A stretch of DNA of 64,000 nucleotides from Leptodontidium sp. MPI-SDFR-AT-0119 (GCA_020726505.1 JAHLEZ010000004.1:806001-870000); one strand, 5' to 3'; shown: positions 23,229 through 34,913, counted from the first letter of the stretch. A program made the numbers and translations. The notes: generated by a model not told the origin, from the letters alone.

Positions 23229-26200
23229 CTTCTTAATTCCGGAGCTAACAGTTACTATTTCATTAATTACTCTCTTTTAAAGTCTCTTTCTTTTTTCTTA
23301 AAACCTTTAATTTACTTACTACCTTTACTTGTCCTTATTAAAGGATTTAATAATCGAACTAACTAGACTATTAGCTACTATATTACGTTAAATTTAATAG
23401 TCGACAAGCGTCTATAGTCATTTACTCCTTTCTTAATTACTTACTTAAGAAACTATAAAGTAATTATTAAAAGGTTATAGCTAAAGTATTACGAAGTACT
23501 TTTAAATACTACTAAATGACGGCTCATCTGGCCATTAGACTACCCCCTAATAGTAAGCTATAGTAAACTAATTGAGGTCTAAGACTTACGTGTACACAAG
23601 ATTCACTAACGCCACTAACGCGACGCCGAGCGTAGAGACGTTAAGTTGCGTGAATTTTAGAGCTATTATAATACTTAATTTATTAAGTCGACTTTAACAA
23701 CTAATTCACCTTTACCTCCCGCGCTAAGTATAAATACCTTAGAAACTCTATTAGAATTAGTAACTGCTAAAGTAAGGATTTATAGAATATTTAGACTTAT
23801 TATTTACTCGGAGTTTACGACTTCGTGTTACAATAACTATAATAGCCTGCTATAAGACGATTCTATGGCTAATTCTAGCCGGCGCGCTAAGTCAAATTTC
23901 GACATACACACTAGTTACTCCCTTACTTTCTTAATAACCTCAGAACCTATTACTGTCAATCCCTTGACTATTGCTAAGTCTAGAAAACCAGTGATTATAT
24001 TAATAAAAAATCAAACCCGGCATCTCGCGTAGTATAGTCGAATTATATTAGATGCCGAAAATACTAATTCTATAAATACACAGTTATCGAGCCTATACTT
24101 ATAACTAATCTTTAACCACGGAACCACCGTAAGTCGTAGAAAGAAAGATTAAGGAAACCGGCTATAGTCGTATTAGAAGTGTGGAGTCGAGAATTTATAC
24201 CCCCCCAGAATCGAGCCCACGGCGCTAGTAAAAGAAATTCACTCCCCTGTCTCTTTAATACTTAACACTTTATTCACTTCTTCTTTCTTTCCTGTTTTAA
24301 GTATAAAACCCCTTACGTATTCCTTACTTTCTTCTCTTATTATACCTTCTAATAAATACTTCGTTTCGAAACATATAATAGCCTCTAGAAGTGGCCGCGC
24401 CGCTGTGTTAATTAGAGAAGCTACGTTAATAATAAATTCTATATTAATCTCCGAGAGTCAGAAATACTTAGATCCGCGCTTTTTAAGTATATAATATCGC
24501 CCCTAATTAATCCCCGATATTAATACTATTGTCGAACTTACCTTTATTGCTAATCCTCTATGTACTACAGAGCTCGCGTATTAACAAGTACGATATATAA
24601 TAAAGCCTAGAGAGCGCGCGCATTTCACTATTAACGGTTCTTTACCTCAGCTAAGAAGTATATTAAATAACTAGCCTAGTCAACGTATATAACCGCTTTT
24701 ACGACTAAATAACACATATATCCTAACTAAACTAGCTTAAATAGAAGTTACTGAGCTAAAGAGCGGAACCGCCGAGCTCTTATATCCTCGAGACTAGACT
24801 GACTCCCCTTAATTCGCTCCTTCCACGCGTAAAATATATACTAAGGACTACGCTAATTTACTTTAGAAGATATAAACGCGACTCTCTCTCGCACACGACT
24901 TGACTATAAAAGCTCTTTCTTCCTTAACTTCTTTTCTTTAATTACGAGATAAGTTACTAATTATAAAGTGACGTAAGAAAGTTCGTTAACGTCTAATCGT
25001 TGAGATCTTCTCGATTAGCGCCGTAGCGTTCTATATATTAATAAAACGAAAGTCTAGAGATAAGATATTCGTAATAACTTTATAAGAAATTAATACTTTA
25101 ATTAATTAAAGAAACTAAGAGCAAGAGAAAGTCGCTACTATATTAGCCTTAACTGTCGAACTCACTTACCGTCACTAGTCAGCTATATAGTTTACACTCT
25201 CTATTTAAGAGCTAGACGTTAAGCTAATGATTCCCCTAGAATACGTTAATTAAACTCACGTATTTTCTAAGGTAGAAAGTAATATTCTCCCCCCTTACCG
25301 CTTATATAATCACAAAATTAAGCTAAAAAGAGAGGGCGAGAAAGTACTTAAGTATTCGCTACTATATAAGATATCGACTAAAGAACTTAAGGCTATTAAA
25401 GAATATATTACGGATAACTTAGATAAAGGATTTATTAAGCTGTCTCAAGTACTATTCGTAGCCCCTATTCTCTTCGTTAAGAAGCTAAATAACTCCCTGT
25501 GGTTATGTATTAATTTTCGGGTACTAAATTCCCTCACTCAGAAGGACTAATACCCCTTACCTCTAATTAATAAGACCTTAACTCGCATAACTAATACTCA
25601 CATCTTTACTAAATTAGACATTCGTTAAGCCTTTTATTAAATCTAAATAGACTTAACATTAAAGGAGTATACTACCTTTCGCACGAGGTATAGTGTATAT
25701 AAGTACAAAGTTCTTCCCTTTAGCCTAACTAATGGCCCTATTACTTACTAGCGCTATATAAACGATATTCTCTTTAATTACTTTAATGATTTCTATATAG
25801 CGTACTTAAACAATATTCTTATATACTCTAAGGACCCTTTATAACACTAACTCCATATTAAAAAGGTACTTTAACGCCTTAATAACGCTAAGTTATAAGT
25901 TAACCTAAAAAAGTATAAGTTTAAAGTAACATAAACTAAGTACTTAAGATTTATTATATCAACTTCTAGCCTAGAAGTTAATCCCGAGAAGGTCTTTATC
26001 GTTCGTGAGTAGACTTACTTTAACTCTATTAAAGGTATATAGTCCTTCTTTAGTTTTTATAACTTTTACTAGAGATTTATTTACGACTACAGTATTATAG
26101 CGAAACCTCTTATTTAGTTAACTAAGAACAATGTTCCCTTCCGCTTTACTATAAAGTACGAAGACGCCTTCGACCTCCTAAAATATACTCTTACGTCTGT

Positions 26201-28330
26201 ACTTCTCTTAAGACACTACTAATAAGATTTATCTTGCCTCTTAGAGACGGATACTAGTGATAGTATTATAGCTAGAGTCTTTTCTTAATAGTACGGCGAC
26301 GACTAGTTCCCTGTTATTTTCTTTTTAAAGACTATATTATTTACTAAGCTTAATTATATAATACACGACAAAGAGATACTAGTTATTATTAGATCCTTTA
26401 AGCATTAGCGTGCTAAGTTAGTAGGAGCCCCCTACTAAGTCTGTGTTATAATAAACCACAAGGCCTTAGAATACTTTATAACCTCTAAGTAATTAAATAT
26501 TAGGCAAGCACAATAAGTAGAGCTCTTAGCGGACTATAATTTCATAATCACGTACTGCCCTAGAATCTATAACCCCCTAGTAGACGCACTTTCCCGTAAG
26601 CTAGACAAGTTAGATTAATAGAACTCTACGAAGAAGACTTAACGCCTTCAATAACTCCTACGCTAAGACTAAGTTGACCTTAACTTACTATCTATAAAGT
26701 TACGGCCGCCTAACGACGCCGACGCGCTAGTGGCCGACGTTAAGCTCGCTGCCCTTATATTAATATTCTTTATTGTATAGTAAATCTTAGAAGTTAATCG
26801 TACTACTCCTTCCCTATAAGCTCTACGTAAGTAAGTTATATTAAGTTCTCTAAGTAAACTCAGCCTAGTAAGTGACCTCTTACTCCACGACGGCCGCCTC
26901 TTAGTCCCCGATGTTAATCACCTCTGAACCCTCCTTATATAAAAAGTCTATAATCGAGTCACTATAGCGCACCTTAGTGTTAAGAAGACGATCTAAATAC
27001 TCTCTTCTCAGTACTAGTAATATAAAATCACGTTTATAGTTCAGTAGTATTGCCGTAACTATTATATATATTAACGAATTCAAGTTCCCTAGGATAAAAA
27101 GCCTAGATTCCTCTATCCTCTCCCTGTTCTGTCTAGACTATAGAAATATATTACCGTAGACTATTACTCCTTTATTAAAGATAAGTATAGATTCGACAAC
27201 GTCCTCGTCTTTATTAATAGATTTAATAAATAAGCTATTAATATCCCTTACTAAAAGACGACAGATGCTCGGAAGCTAGTTATTATATATATATATATTA
27301 TATATATTGTTACTTTAGCGCTCCCTTGACTATTACTTCTAATAAAAGCCCCCAGTTTATCTCTAGGTTTTGGACTGCCCTTAACAAGATCCTCGGAACT
27401 AAGAAACAACTATCCGCTACTGACTACTTATAAACAAACGACTAGACTGAAGTGTATAATTAATACTTACAAAAACGACTTTAACCTTTCGTTACGTACT
27501 ACTAAGACGACTAGTTAGAGTACTTCCCTATTATAGACTACGCTTAGATGTCCCTCTTACACGATTCCTTAAGGGGACTCTCTCTATTTAAGGTAGTCTA
27601 TAGATACGTACTACGCACGAATTAGGACTAAAAAATTAACTTACTAGACTTAGTTACCCCCGCTAATAAGTTAAACACTTAATAAGCCATTGACTATACT
27701 TAACGCTATAAGAAAGCTTAAGATATAGCTCGATCGAACTTCACTGTGGCCTAGGCTAAGATAGCTAAGTCCTATAACGCCTCTCGCCGCGATGTCGACT
27801 TTGATAAAGACAGCTTAGTCTAGCTCGATATACGCTACTTTAAGACACTCCGTCTATCTAAGAAGTTAGATATATTAATTAATAGACTATTCAGAGTGCT
27901 CGAGAAGGTAAGACACTCGTACTACCTAAAATTACTAGCGAGTATAAAGGTCTACAACGTCTTTCTGGCTAGTAAGCTACGCCGAGACCTTAACGACCCC
28001 TTACTAGGCTAAGTACAGGATACCCCCCCGCCGATTAACATTACAGGCGACGACGAGTAGGAATTAAAAGAAGTACTTGCTTGCCGTAAGAAGGGCAAGA
28101 CTCTGTCCTACCGTGTCACTTAGCTTAATTAAGACGTTGACTTAGACTAGTATAATACTTTTAACTTTAAGTACACTCCGCACAAAGTCAGGGATTTCCA
28201 CCTTAGTTACCTTAAGTAAGTAAGACCCCCTACTAAGCTACCTAAATAGATCAAAGTATAAGAAGATAGTGTTAACGACTACGACGACCTCGATAGTAAT
28301 AAGAAGATAGACTAACGCTTGAGAACGAGC
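23229..28330 (+). pseudogene. Gypsy pol polyprotein remnant
   Basis: Readable pieces, all with stops: aspartic protease near 23,229-23,249 (LLNSGANSY where LLDSGA is expected); reverse transcriptase 25,470-25,850 with KLNNSLWLCINFRVLN, IFTKLDIR, LPFSLTNGPITY and YLNNILIYS at 25,803 in place of YLDDILIYS; RNase H near 26,244 (ETDTSDSIIA); integrase core near 27,345-27,400 (SPQFISRFWTALNKILG); and a chromodomain near 28,045-28,140 (ELKEVLACRKKGKTLSYRV). The Asp-to-Asn changes at active sites are G-to-A on the coding strand, the expected product of RIP. Upstream DNA (21.5-23.2 kb) should be gag; no zinc knuckle was identified. Confidence 0.85.
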
Positions 28331-28351
28331 TTTTTCCGGAGGGGGGGGTAG

Positions 28352-28598
28352 TATGACGACTGCCGCTATCTAGAGCCTTATTTTCACCGGCTCCACTTAG
28401 TACTGCCCGATTAGGACGTACCGAGATTACTATAGTACTAAACATACTAATCTCTTATATATAGACCTCTTCTTTCCCTACCTTCTTTCCTCTGTAGTTG
28501 TAGATTCTAAGTTAATACTTAGTATCGTCATATGTCCTGTGTTGATATGTGAGGCGTCAGTTACACGTGACTGCCGTCTTTCTAGGGCAAGCGTCACA
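28352..28598 (+). repeat. 3' long terminal repeat of the Gypsy element
   Basis: 247 bp, the same length as the 5' LTR. Its second base has changed, so it begins TATGACG instead of TGTGACG; the end GCGTCACA is intact. Differences go in both directions relative to the 5' copy, as expected when both LTRs mutated independently. Confidence 0.92.
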
Positions 28599-28603
28599 CC
28601 TTA
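28599..28603 (+). repeat. Target-site duplication, right copy (CCTTA)
   Basis: Identical to 21,131-21,135, despite heavy mutation around it. Confidence 0.85.
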
Positions 28604-31239
28604 TATTTCTTTAATTACGTTTAAGTTTTTTCTTCTTATAACTATTTAAAGTGATATATATAGTTATACTTTTTGTCTTACTTTACTTAATATGAGGATA
28701 AGTAAGAGTAAAGTTATAAGTCTTACAAATAATAATTGGCTTTCTAATATATTTGTGAGTTATTTAATTAAAGTGTTACTAAACCTCAGCCTTCTTTTCC
28801 TTAATTTACTTGATTTTTGTTTAATTATTCCCTTTTTTAGTACTTGAAGTAACTCAATTACTTTGCTTTTATTAATTTATAAACTTAGTTACTTTATAAT
28901 TTTATTATATTTAATATTTATTAGAAGGGCCATTAGTAATTAATAAAGAAGTTCTTGGGGAAAAAAGGCGAGAACGATGTAACTTTAGTTCGGGTACTAG
29001 TGCGGGATTGGCGAAAGGATTGTCGTCTTATTATAAAAAAGAAATTAATATATAATGACTAGATAAAGTACGTGGCGTGAAAGTAAAATTATTAAAATTA
29101 CAAAGATTTTTATAAAGAGATAAATTTTTATTAGAATTAGGGGACAATTAAGGTGGCATCTTATTTAATAAGAAGAAGAGGAAGAAGAAAGAGAAGAATA
29201 AAATTTGTTAAATGTTTTGATATTATTAATTTACGTTATTATAGTAATAATTTCTTGGCAACTTATTCCCCTTTTTTTAAAAGTTAATAAACTCCTTAAA
29301 TTTACGTATACTTTATTTTATTTTATAATAATGTATTTTAGATATTATATATTTATATAAGATTAGTAAAAATATTAATAAAAGAAAACGAAAGTCATAA
29401 ATTAGAATTTATTTTCTTATTTACTATAAAAACCCCTTTTTGTAAATATGAAAAGAAGAAAAATAGGTATCTTTTTTAAAAAGAAGGAAGACCTTGAATA
29501 ATATATACCCTTAACTTTAGGTTATTTATAATAATATTATCTTAAACTTTTACTATAAGTAAACCTTTGTTAAATATTAGATCCTTTGTAACTTGATAAT
29601 AAGTAATTAGTCCCTTAAGGTAATAAAAACTAGTAGTCTCTATATAATTATTACCCCCCTTAACCGCCTATTAAGTTATAGGTCCCGGAAGTATAAACTT
29701 ATCTCTTAAATAAAGTTTAAGGAATAATTTAAATAGCTTTACTTTATTAGAAGTAAAGTATTTGTGAGGTAAAATATATTGTTACTTAATTATATCCTTA
29801 ATTTTAATTATATATTAAAAACGATTAGTAAATAAATTAGTAAAACTTACGATATTTTTCGTTTTAAGTATATTTTGGACTTTTTTTTTATTTGGCTCTA
29901 ACTTTGTATATTAATATAGCGAATTTTATACTCTAAACTCTTAAAGATTCCTCGCTAATGAAGCCGAAAACGATATATAACTTGTATTTAAATTAATTAA
30001 AAAAAATTAATTTTACTTAAAAATTTTAAAAGTTAAGACATACTTAAGCTTAAGTAGTTAAGGAGGTTTTATACTTTTGAAGTATCTTTATTACTACAGT
30101 AGATTCGCCTTTCTAAGTCTTTAAAGCTTTTATTACACGTATAGCCTTGACTTCTTATTAATTATCTTCTTAATATATAGCTTTAAATTGTAAATCTTTA
30201 TTACTATTATACTCGCAGTCTTCGAAATCGGAATTAAGAGTAATCTTTGAAAAGTATTTATTACTAACGCACTTATATTTAATAGTAGTAATCTTAGTTA
30301 TTATATCTCGTCTTAATCGTTGCTTATATGCGATTAGTAAAAAAATTAGTAAATATTTTTAAACTTACTAAGTAATTATAATATCTTGTTTTGATTTTTC
30401 CTTTAAGGTAATTTTCTTTATATTTAAAGTATTTATTTACTTTAGAGTTGCTTTTAACTTCTTATATCTAGTAGTAATTGTAACTTAATTACTCTACTTT
30501 TATTAGGTAATAAGTGCTTAGTTTGGATTAAGATCTTATTTAATTTTAGTAACTCGTTCTCTCGCTTTTATAATATTTAGGTTTATAAAAAGCGTAAATA
30601 AATCTCTGAGTTGACGACTTCTCTTTCGCTTTTATAAGGTTAACTAAGAATAATTAGTAAATAAATTAGTAAATAAGATTAAAAACTTACTAGTTTGTTT
30701 AAATTTAATTTTTCTTTTTTTATATCTTTATTTTTTATTTTAATATTTATTTTAGTATAATCTAGTTACGTTAATAACGTGTTTATGTTATCTCGTAAAT
30801 TATTTATCTTTAAAAAAAAAGATTAGTAAATAAATTAATAAAAGTAAATAGTTTATACTTAAAAATTTTAAAGATTTGTATTTAGTTATTAATAAATAAT
30901 AGTTGTTATAGGGAAAATTTTCACCTTATTATAGTGTGTGGGTTATTGCCTAATGACGTTATTTACTAGCGTGTACTAGCGTGGTTGCCTTACTAACTAT
31001 AAAGGCTACTTCACTTTACTTTATGATTCCTTTATATAACACCTCTCTTTATATAATATATAATTACAATAACACTAATTATATATGTTTATATCTTTAA
31101 TAAGAGAGAATTCTGGGTTTGCTACTTATAAAAGTAAACCTAATAATTCCCTAAATAATTTATTAAATAAAGAATAACTAATTAAGCGTCGTTGCCGTGA
31201 TAAGGAATATTATATAAAGTATTTTTTTAATATTAAGTT

Positions 31240-31760
31240 AATATACGTTTATAGAAGTAGAAAATGACGTAGAAATCGAGAGAATGGCCTAAGAAAACGG
31301 CTATAATAGTGTTAATGACAATTAAAACTCTATGTTTGATATTATAGGTGGCCTTATAAGAAATGTTACCTCAGGAGTATTAATTACTAGTTTGTAAAGT
31401 GGTCACGATATCTTTAGAAAGGGTATTAATAGTACTAGTAGATTAATAAGTAATACTTATAAGTATGTACTTTTAATTTATTAATTTTTTTACTAATTTA
31501 TTTTTCAGTTTTAGATTGAATAAAACTGAACGTTCGTAATTTAAGGAATTTAAGGCTAATAAAAGTTTAGGAATAGAATCATAAACTAGTCGTAAGTATT
31601 TCATTATCGCTTTTATATATATATTAATTATTTCTATAACTTTAATTTGTTTATTATAGTTTAGAAAGAATAAGTTTGCCTAAAAAACTTTTTTAAAAGC
31701 TTAACTTATATTAAATCCACTTCGACTATCCTCTTTAAATACTAAGCTTTATGGCAATAA
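31240..31760 (+). pseudogene. Unidentified spliced gene of the hAT-type host element
   Basis: On the plus strand a frame with few stops reads MFDIIGGLIRNVTSGVLITS and GHDIFRKGINSTSRLISNTY. A 46-bp intron (31,463-31,508, GTATGT..TTTCAG) carrying the repeated branch-like motif follows, and after it the frame continues in phase (RLNKTERS.FKEFKANKSLG) to a hydrophobic stretch AFIYILIISITLICLL and a basic Lys/Phe-rich tail. Only two or three stops interrupt about 150 codons, much fewer than in the transposase remnant. It is transcribed away from the transposase. I do not recognise the family; it could be an accessory product of the transposon or a captured host gene. Confidence 0.4.
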
Positions 31761-33088
31761 GGTAACTAAGTCTATTGTACGTAAAACACTTTGTAAACAA
31801 CTAGAATTACTATAAGAAGTGTTAAAAAAAGTAATACTAACCTTTTTACTCCTTAAAAAAAGGCGAGAGTTAAACTTAGTTATAAGTAATTAGTAAAAAA
31901 ATTAGTAAATATTTACTAATGTATTTAGATATTGTACTTAAGGAAATTAGAAAGTTGTAAGTATCTATTAACCTCTTAATTCTAGCCTTGCCTTTCTAGC
32001 GTCTTATCCGTAAGATTGCTTACACTTACATATACGGTCTGAGATTCTAATTATTAGTAATTCGAGCTTTATAAGAGTTTATTAAGTGCTTTCTCGTTTA
32101 TTATTTTAAAAGTAAGTGTTCCTTAGTATTTATTAATTTATTTACTAATCTAAAAAAGTGTGTAATCTCGTAGTTATTTATAATAAGCGAGTAACTATTT
32201 AAGTCAAGGATAGTTCTCTTGTTAAAAGAATCGTATTTATGCTTAGTACTCTAGGAGCTTACTTTAAGTTAAGAGATGTAGTAATTAGTAGTTAAACTAT
32301 ATTTTAAACTTAGGAGTTAGTTAGACTTAGTAGAGCTGTTAGTAATGTGCCAAAAATAAGAAGATATTTAGGCTAGACGTCTTAAGAAAAAGCCTACGGC
32401 TATTAAGGTTTATTTATAAAAGCTTCTTAATGTTAAGGCTACTGCTTAAAATGGTAGTAATAGAAGTAGTAGTGTTAGAAATAATATTAAATTATAAAAA
32501 GCTTTTAAGGCTTTAATGTATATTAGTATTATCCGAGAATTGTACTTAAAATAAATAATTTCTACGATATTAATTCTTAAACTTTAATTTTGCGATTAGT
32601 AAATTTATTAGTAAATAATAATATAAGTCTTTTCCTTTTACTTTCGAATTATTAAGCTTATTTTCTACTTATTTCTTCTTTTGTTACTTATGATTAGTTT
32701 AATAAACCTATATATTAAGCCCTTACTAAAATAAACTTTATATATATATTAGGTTTTCGTTAGGTACTTAACTCACCTATTAGGGCACCTAACTTAAGTC
32801 ACGTGCCCTATTGGGGCCCTAACCTATACGTTGGGTTGGGTTAGGGCCCCCATGGGTACCCAAACGAGCAGCCTAAGTCAGAACTACCCCTCTTCTAGGT
32901 ATATCTCCGTACTCTCCGTAAAGATCAATTCAATAACTTTTTCTACACTGTCACTTCTTCTGTAACGCCTCAGGCATAATATCAAGCCTCATCGCGTCAC
33001 ACTCATACATGCGTTCCTCTCCCAGCTCTTGCAACAGTACTATCTAACAAAGCACCGAGAGATTATGACTTGGAAGGAAACAAGAAGC

Positions 33089-33618
33089 ATGGCGCCAAAA
33101 CCCGTCCTGTGCACCTGCGGCAAGCGTTTCGGTACCGACGACGCAATGCTCCAACACCAGCGCGATTCTCAACGTCATATTGATATACCCGAAGCACCAG
33201 AACAGACGCTAAGTCTTGACGAGCTGGTGCAAAGACTATCACTGCAAGACGAGGCAGCCGACCATGGTGTAAGACGTGCTGGTTCAATGAGTAGCGAGCT
33301 CTGCTAAAGTGCATCAAGTTCATCCCTTTTCTAGGCGGCGAGCCGAGGACATTCTTGGCCCCGAGATCGAATATACACGTTAACCAGGTTATGGCTGGAG
33401 TAAAGAAGTCGTTTATTGCCGAGGGAACGAAGCCGAACAAGAAGAAGAAAAGAAAGGGAACCTCACTGCAAACAGGACTAGGTCTAGCTAGTCACTCGAT
33501 CTTCAAAGTCAACCCAAATACTGGGCGAATGATGAACATGCTTGAAGACCAGGATTGGGCGGTATGCGATAAGGACTGCGGATGGTGCGGGCATTGCGCT
33601 GAGGGTCTCTCTTACTAA
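33089..33618 (+). CDS. Small C2H2-type zinc-finger protein
   Basis: Model: exon 33,089-33,266, intron 33,267-33,334 (GTGTAA..TTTTCTAG, 68 bp), exon 33,335-33,618; 153 residues. The donor is not ideal, but the join keeps the frame (DHG|GEPRTFLAPRS). An upstream in-frame ATG at 33,065 is possible; 33,089 is preferred for its purine context. Finger: CTCGKRFGTDDAMLQHQRDS followed by QRH, a C-x-C..H-x(5)-H arrangement. The C-terminus has a basic patch (KPNKKKKRKGT) and a Cys-rich end (VCDKDCGWCGHCAEG) that may bind a second metal. It would suit a nucleic-acid-binding protein; the target is unknown. It is the first intact gene after the transposon island. Confidence 0.65.
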
Positions 33619-34321
33619 GAGTCTTAGGTTCTTTCTTCAGTCAAAAGGTGATTCCATCCCCTCCTGTTTGCGCCAATAATTCAAGGACTGACCTCAACAC
33701 AGCAATTAATCGCGAGAATTGAGAAGTAGTCTGCGTAAAGGAACGCATCTCGGATTATGTTCTTCGTCTAGTAACACAGTTGTCCAGGATTCATACGTGG
33801 GCCTGGTTCTCTCTATAGAAATGACGCTTCGATAGCTTGTGCCAGTTCTTGCCTTGATTCATCTGTATTGTGTACAGCACTCTTAAGCTTCCCGGCACGG
33901 TTTCCCTTGCCTTTCGTAGCATCTTTCGCAGTACGTTTTGCTCGTATAGGGCTACGACGCGGATATGATTTTTTTCAGTTAGAGGCATTTGAGTTGTATT
34001 GGAGTGGCCACGGAATTTAACTTGCAAAAAATAATAAAAGATTTTACGATGTGCTTATATTTTTTTATTATTCTTGAAGTTAGTATACTGGTTAAATTTT
34101 TCGGCAGGAGGGTTTTCCGTTACGGAGGGATACACATTAGTTAAAGACTATAAATAGTACGGGAACTGCAGATGGGAGGTGCAACGAACGACTCAGGCTT
34201 GAAGATGAAGCCCTCTTAACTTTGACAGTAAGATCGAAGGGTTACTTGTATAGATCTACTTAAGAGTTGAACTACCTGCACGACCGCTTCTAGCCTGCAA
34301 TCTCATCTACCTAGCACGCTA
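33619..34321. other. Repeat-derived stretch, copy of the interspersed family
   Basis: The part from about 33,900 to 34,140 matches the order of the repeat end at 15.65-15.89 kb: a remnant of KNHIRVVAL on the minus strand, an AT-rich spacer, then TTTTTCGGCAGGAGGGTTTT with GGAGGGATAC at the outer end. No intact gene. Confidence 0.5.
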
Positions 34322-34913
34322 TTAATTAACAACCCCACTAAAGAACCCCCAAAGTCTCGACAATAGCGACGGCAAACCCGCAGAATCTTCACCCGCCTCT
34401 GACCCTACCTCTGACCTCAGCTCTAGCCCCAGCTCCGACTCCACCACTTCTTTCAAAGGATAAAAATTCCTCGTCAACGACCTCCACTGCTCCTCCATCC
34501 GGATATGGCCACTTGCAAATTGAAACAAATCACCAGCCACACATGCCTGGTGGAGTTCCAGTGGATTCGCGGTCTTCAGAACCTTTCCGTAAATTTCCAT
34601 CAGTATGCAAGTTTCCTCGAAAGTACAGCAGTCGATGAACCCATAGTCAACGTTGACCGACGGAATGGGCGGATGGTCCATCGGATCGTTGATCTCAAAA
34701 AACTGCTTTAGGTTCTATACGGATGGGCGGGGGCCGGCCAGCGGCACGGACAAAAAGCCCTCTAGGAACGGGAGCATGGATCGTAGTTTCTTCAGCCCAT
34801 ATTCGCACATGTAGTGCGTTTGACTGACTTCTATAGCTCAAACCAAGATACATCCTCCGTCGAGGAGAGCCACACGTCGAGAACACATCTGGCCTCAGGA
34901 GGTGTCGCACCTG
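34322..34913 (-). pseudogene. Decayed fungal gene of unknown function
   Basis: The 3' part is open for 119 codons (MDHPPIPSVNVDYGFIDCCT.., with HQACVAGDLFQFA). Upstream the same frame continues as KQFFEIND and further as YMCEYGLKKLRSMLPFLEGF, but TAG at 34,715-34,717 interrupts it. Still further upstream SSTEDVSWFEL is readable only after a one-base frame change. One nonsense change plus one indel mark a pseudogene. I recall similar YGF/LHEAC-containing fungal proteins without an assigned role. An undetected mini-intron is less likely. Confidence 0.5.

Larger units (their letters stand above)
21136..28598 (+). mobile_element. Ty3/Gypsy chromovirus LTR retrotransposon, RIP-like decayed, full length
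   Basis: 7463 bp, bounded by direct 247-bp LTRs (21,136-21,382 and 28,352-28,598) beginning TGTGACG and ending CGTCACA, with CCTTA duplicated outside. The pol domain order on the plus strand is protease, reverse transcriptase, RNase H, integrase, chromodomain, which defines Ty3/Gypsy. A purine tract (GGAGGGGGGGG, 28,338-28,348) precedes the 3' LTR as the polypurine tract. Every long frame is broken by stops, mainly TAA/TAG where Gln or Trp is expected, and catalytic Asp codons have become Asn. It is less AT-rich than the DNA on both sides, so it probably arrived after its host had already decayed. Confidence 0.93.
17671..32615. repeat. Dispersed tandem TTACTAAT motif, at least 15 copies
   Basis: The unit TTTACTAATTTWTTTACTAAT is two ACTAAT halves 12 bp apart. 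Copies read on the minus strand start at about 18,713, 18,831, 19,388, 20,278, 29,362, 29,824, 30,333, 30,653, 30,822, 31,889 and 32,595; plus-strand copies at 17,671, 21,063, 31,479 and 32,131. In many copies GTAAGT, GTATGT or a decayed form lies 2-25 bp upstream in the same orientation (19,388; 29,824; 30,333; 30,653; 31,479; 32,131), and AG follows downstream. The copy at 31,479 sits in a complete 46-bp intron (31,463-31,508, GTATGT..TTTCAG). No copy was seen in the nested Gypsy element. Confidence 0.75.
17484..32863. mobile_element. Degenerate hAT-type transposon, split by a nested Gypsy element
   Basis: The two ends are inverted relative to each other but diverged: the left reads AACCCATTGG..CATAGGTTGGGTTTAGGTTAGG, and the reverse complement of the right end reads ACCCATGG..CCTAACCCAACCC..GTATAGGTTAGGG. 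Sequence between them is extremely AT-rich except for the nested retrotransposon (21,136-28,598). Without the insert the element is about 7.9 kb. hAT transposase signatures are on the minus strand at 19.1-21.1 kb. A 24-bp motif is repeated at least 15 times on both sides of the insert and not in it, supporting one interrupted host. An exact 8-bp target duplication could not be confirmed; long degenerate inverted ends are unusual for hAT, so the borders are approximate. Confidence 0.62.

Noticed and set aside
26901..27083. Minus-strand ORF inside the Gypsy element
   Set aside because: Lies antisense to the integrase region; a by-product of AT-rich decay.
31240..31760. Possible Polinton/virophage-like capsid gene
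   Set aside because: The hydrophobic Gly/Ile-rich start suggested it, but no polymerase, retroviral-like integrase, ATPase or long inverted repeats of that group are visible in the host, whereas hAT signatures are clear.
17671..32615. Regularly recurring 24-bp motif as a CRISPR array
   Set aside because: Copies are hundreds of bases apart, in both orientations and irregularly spaced, in a eukaryotic transposon; there is no repeat-spacer ladder or cas gene.
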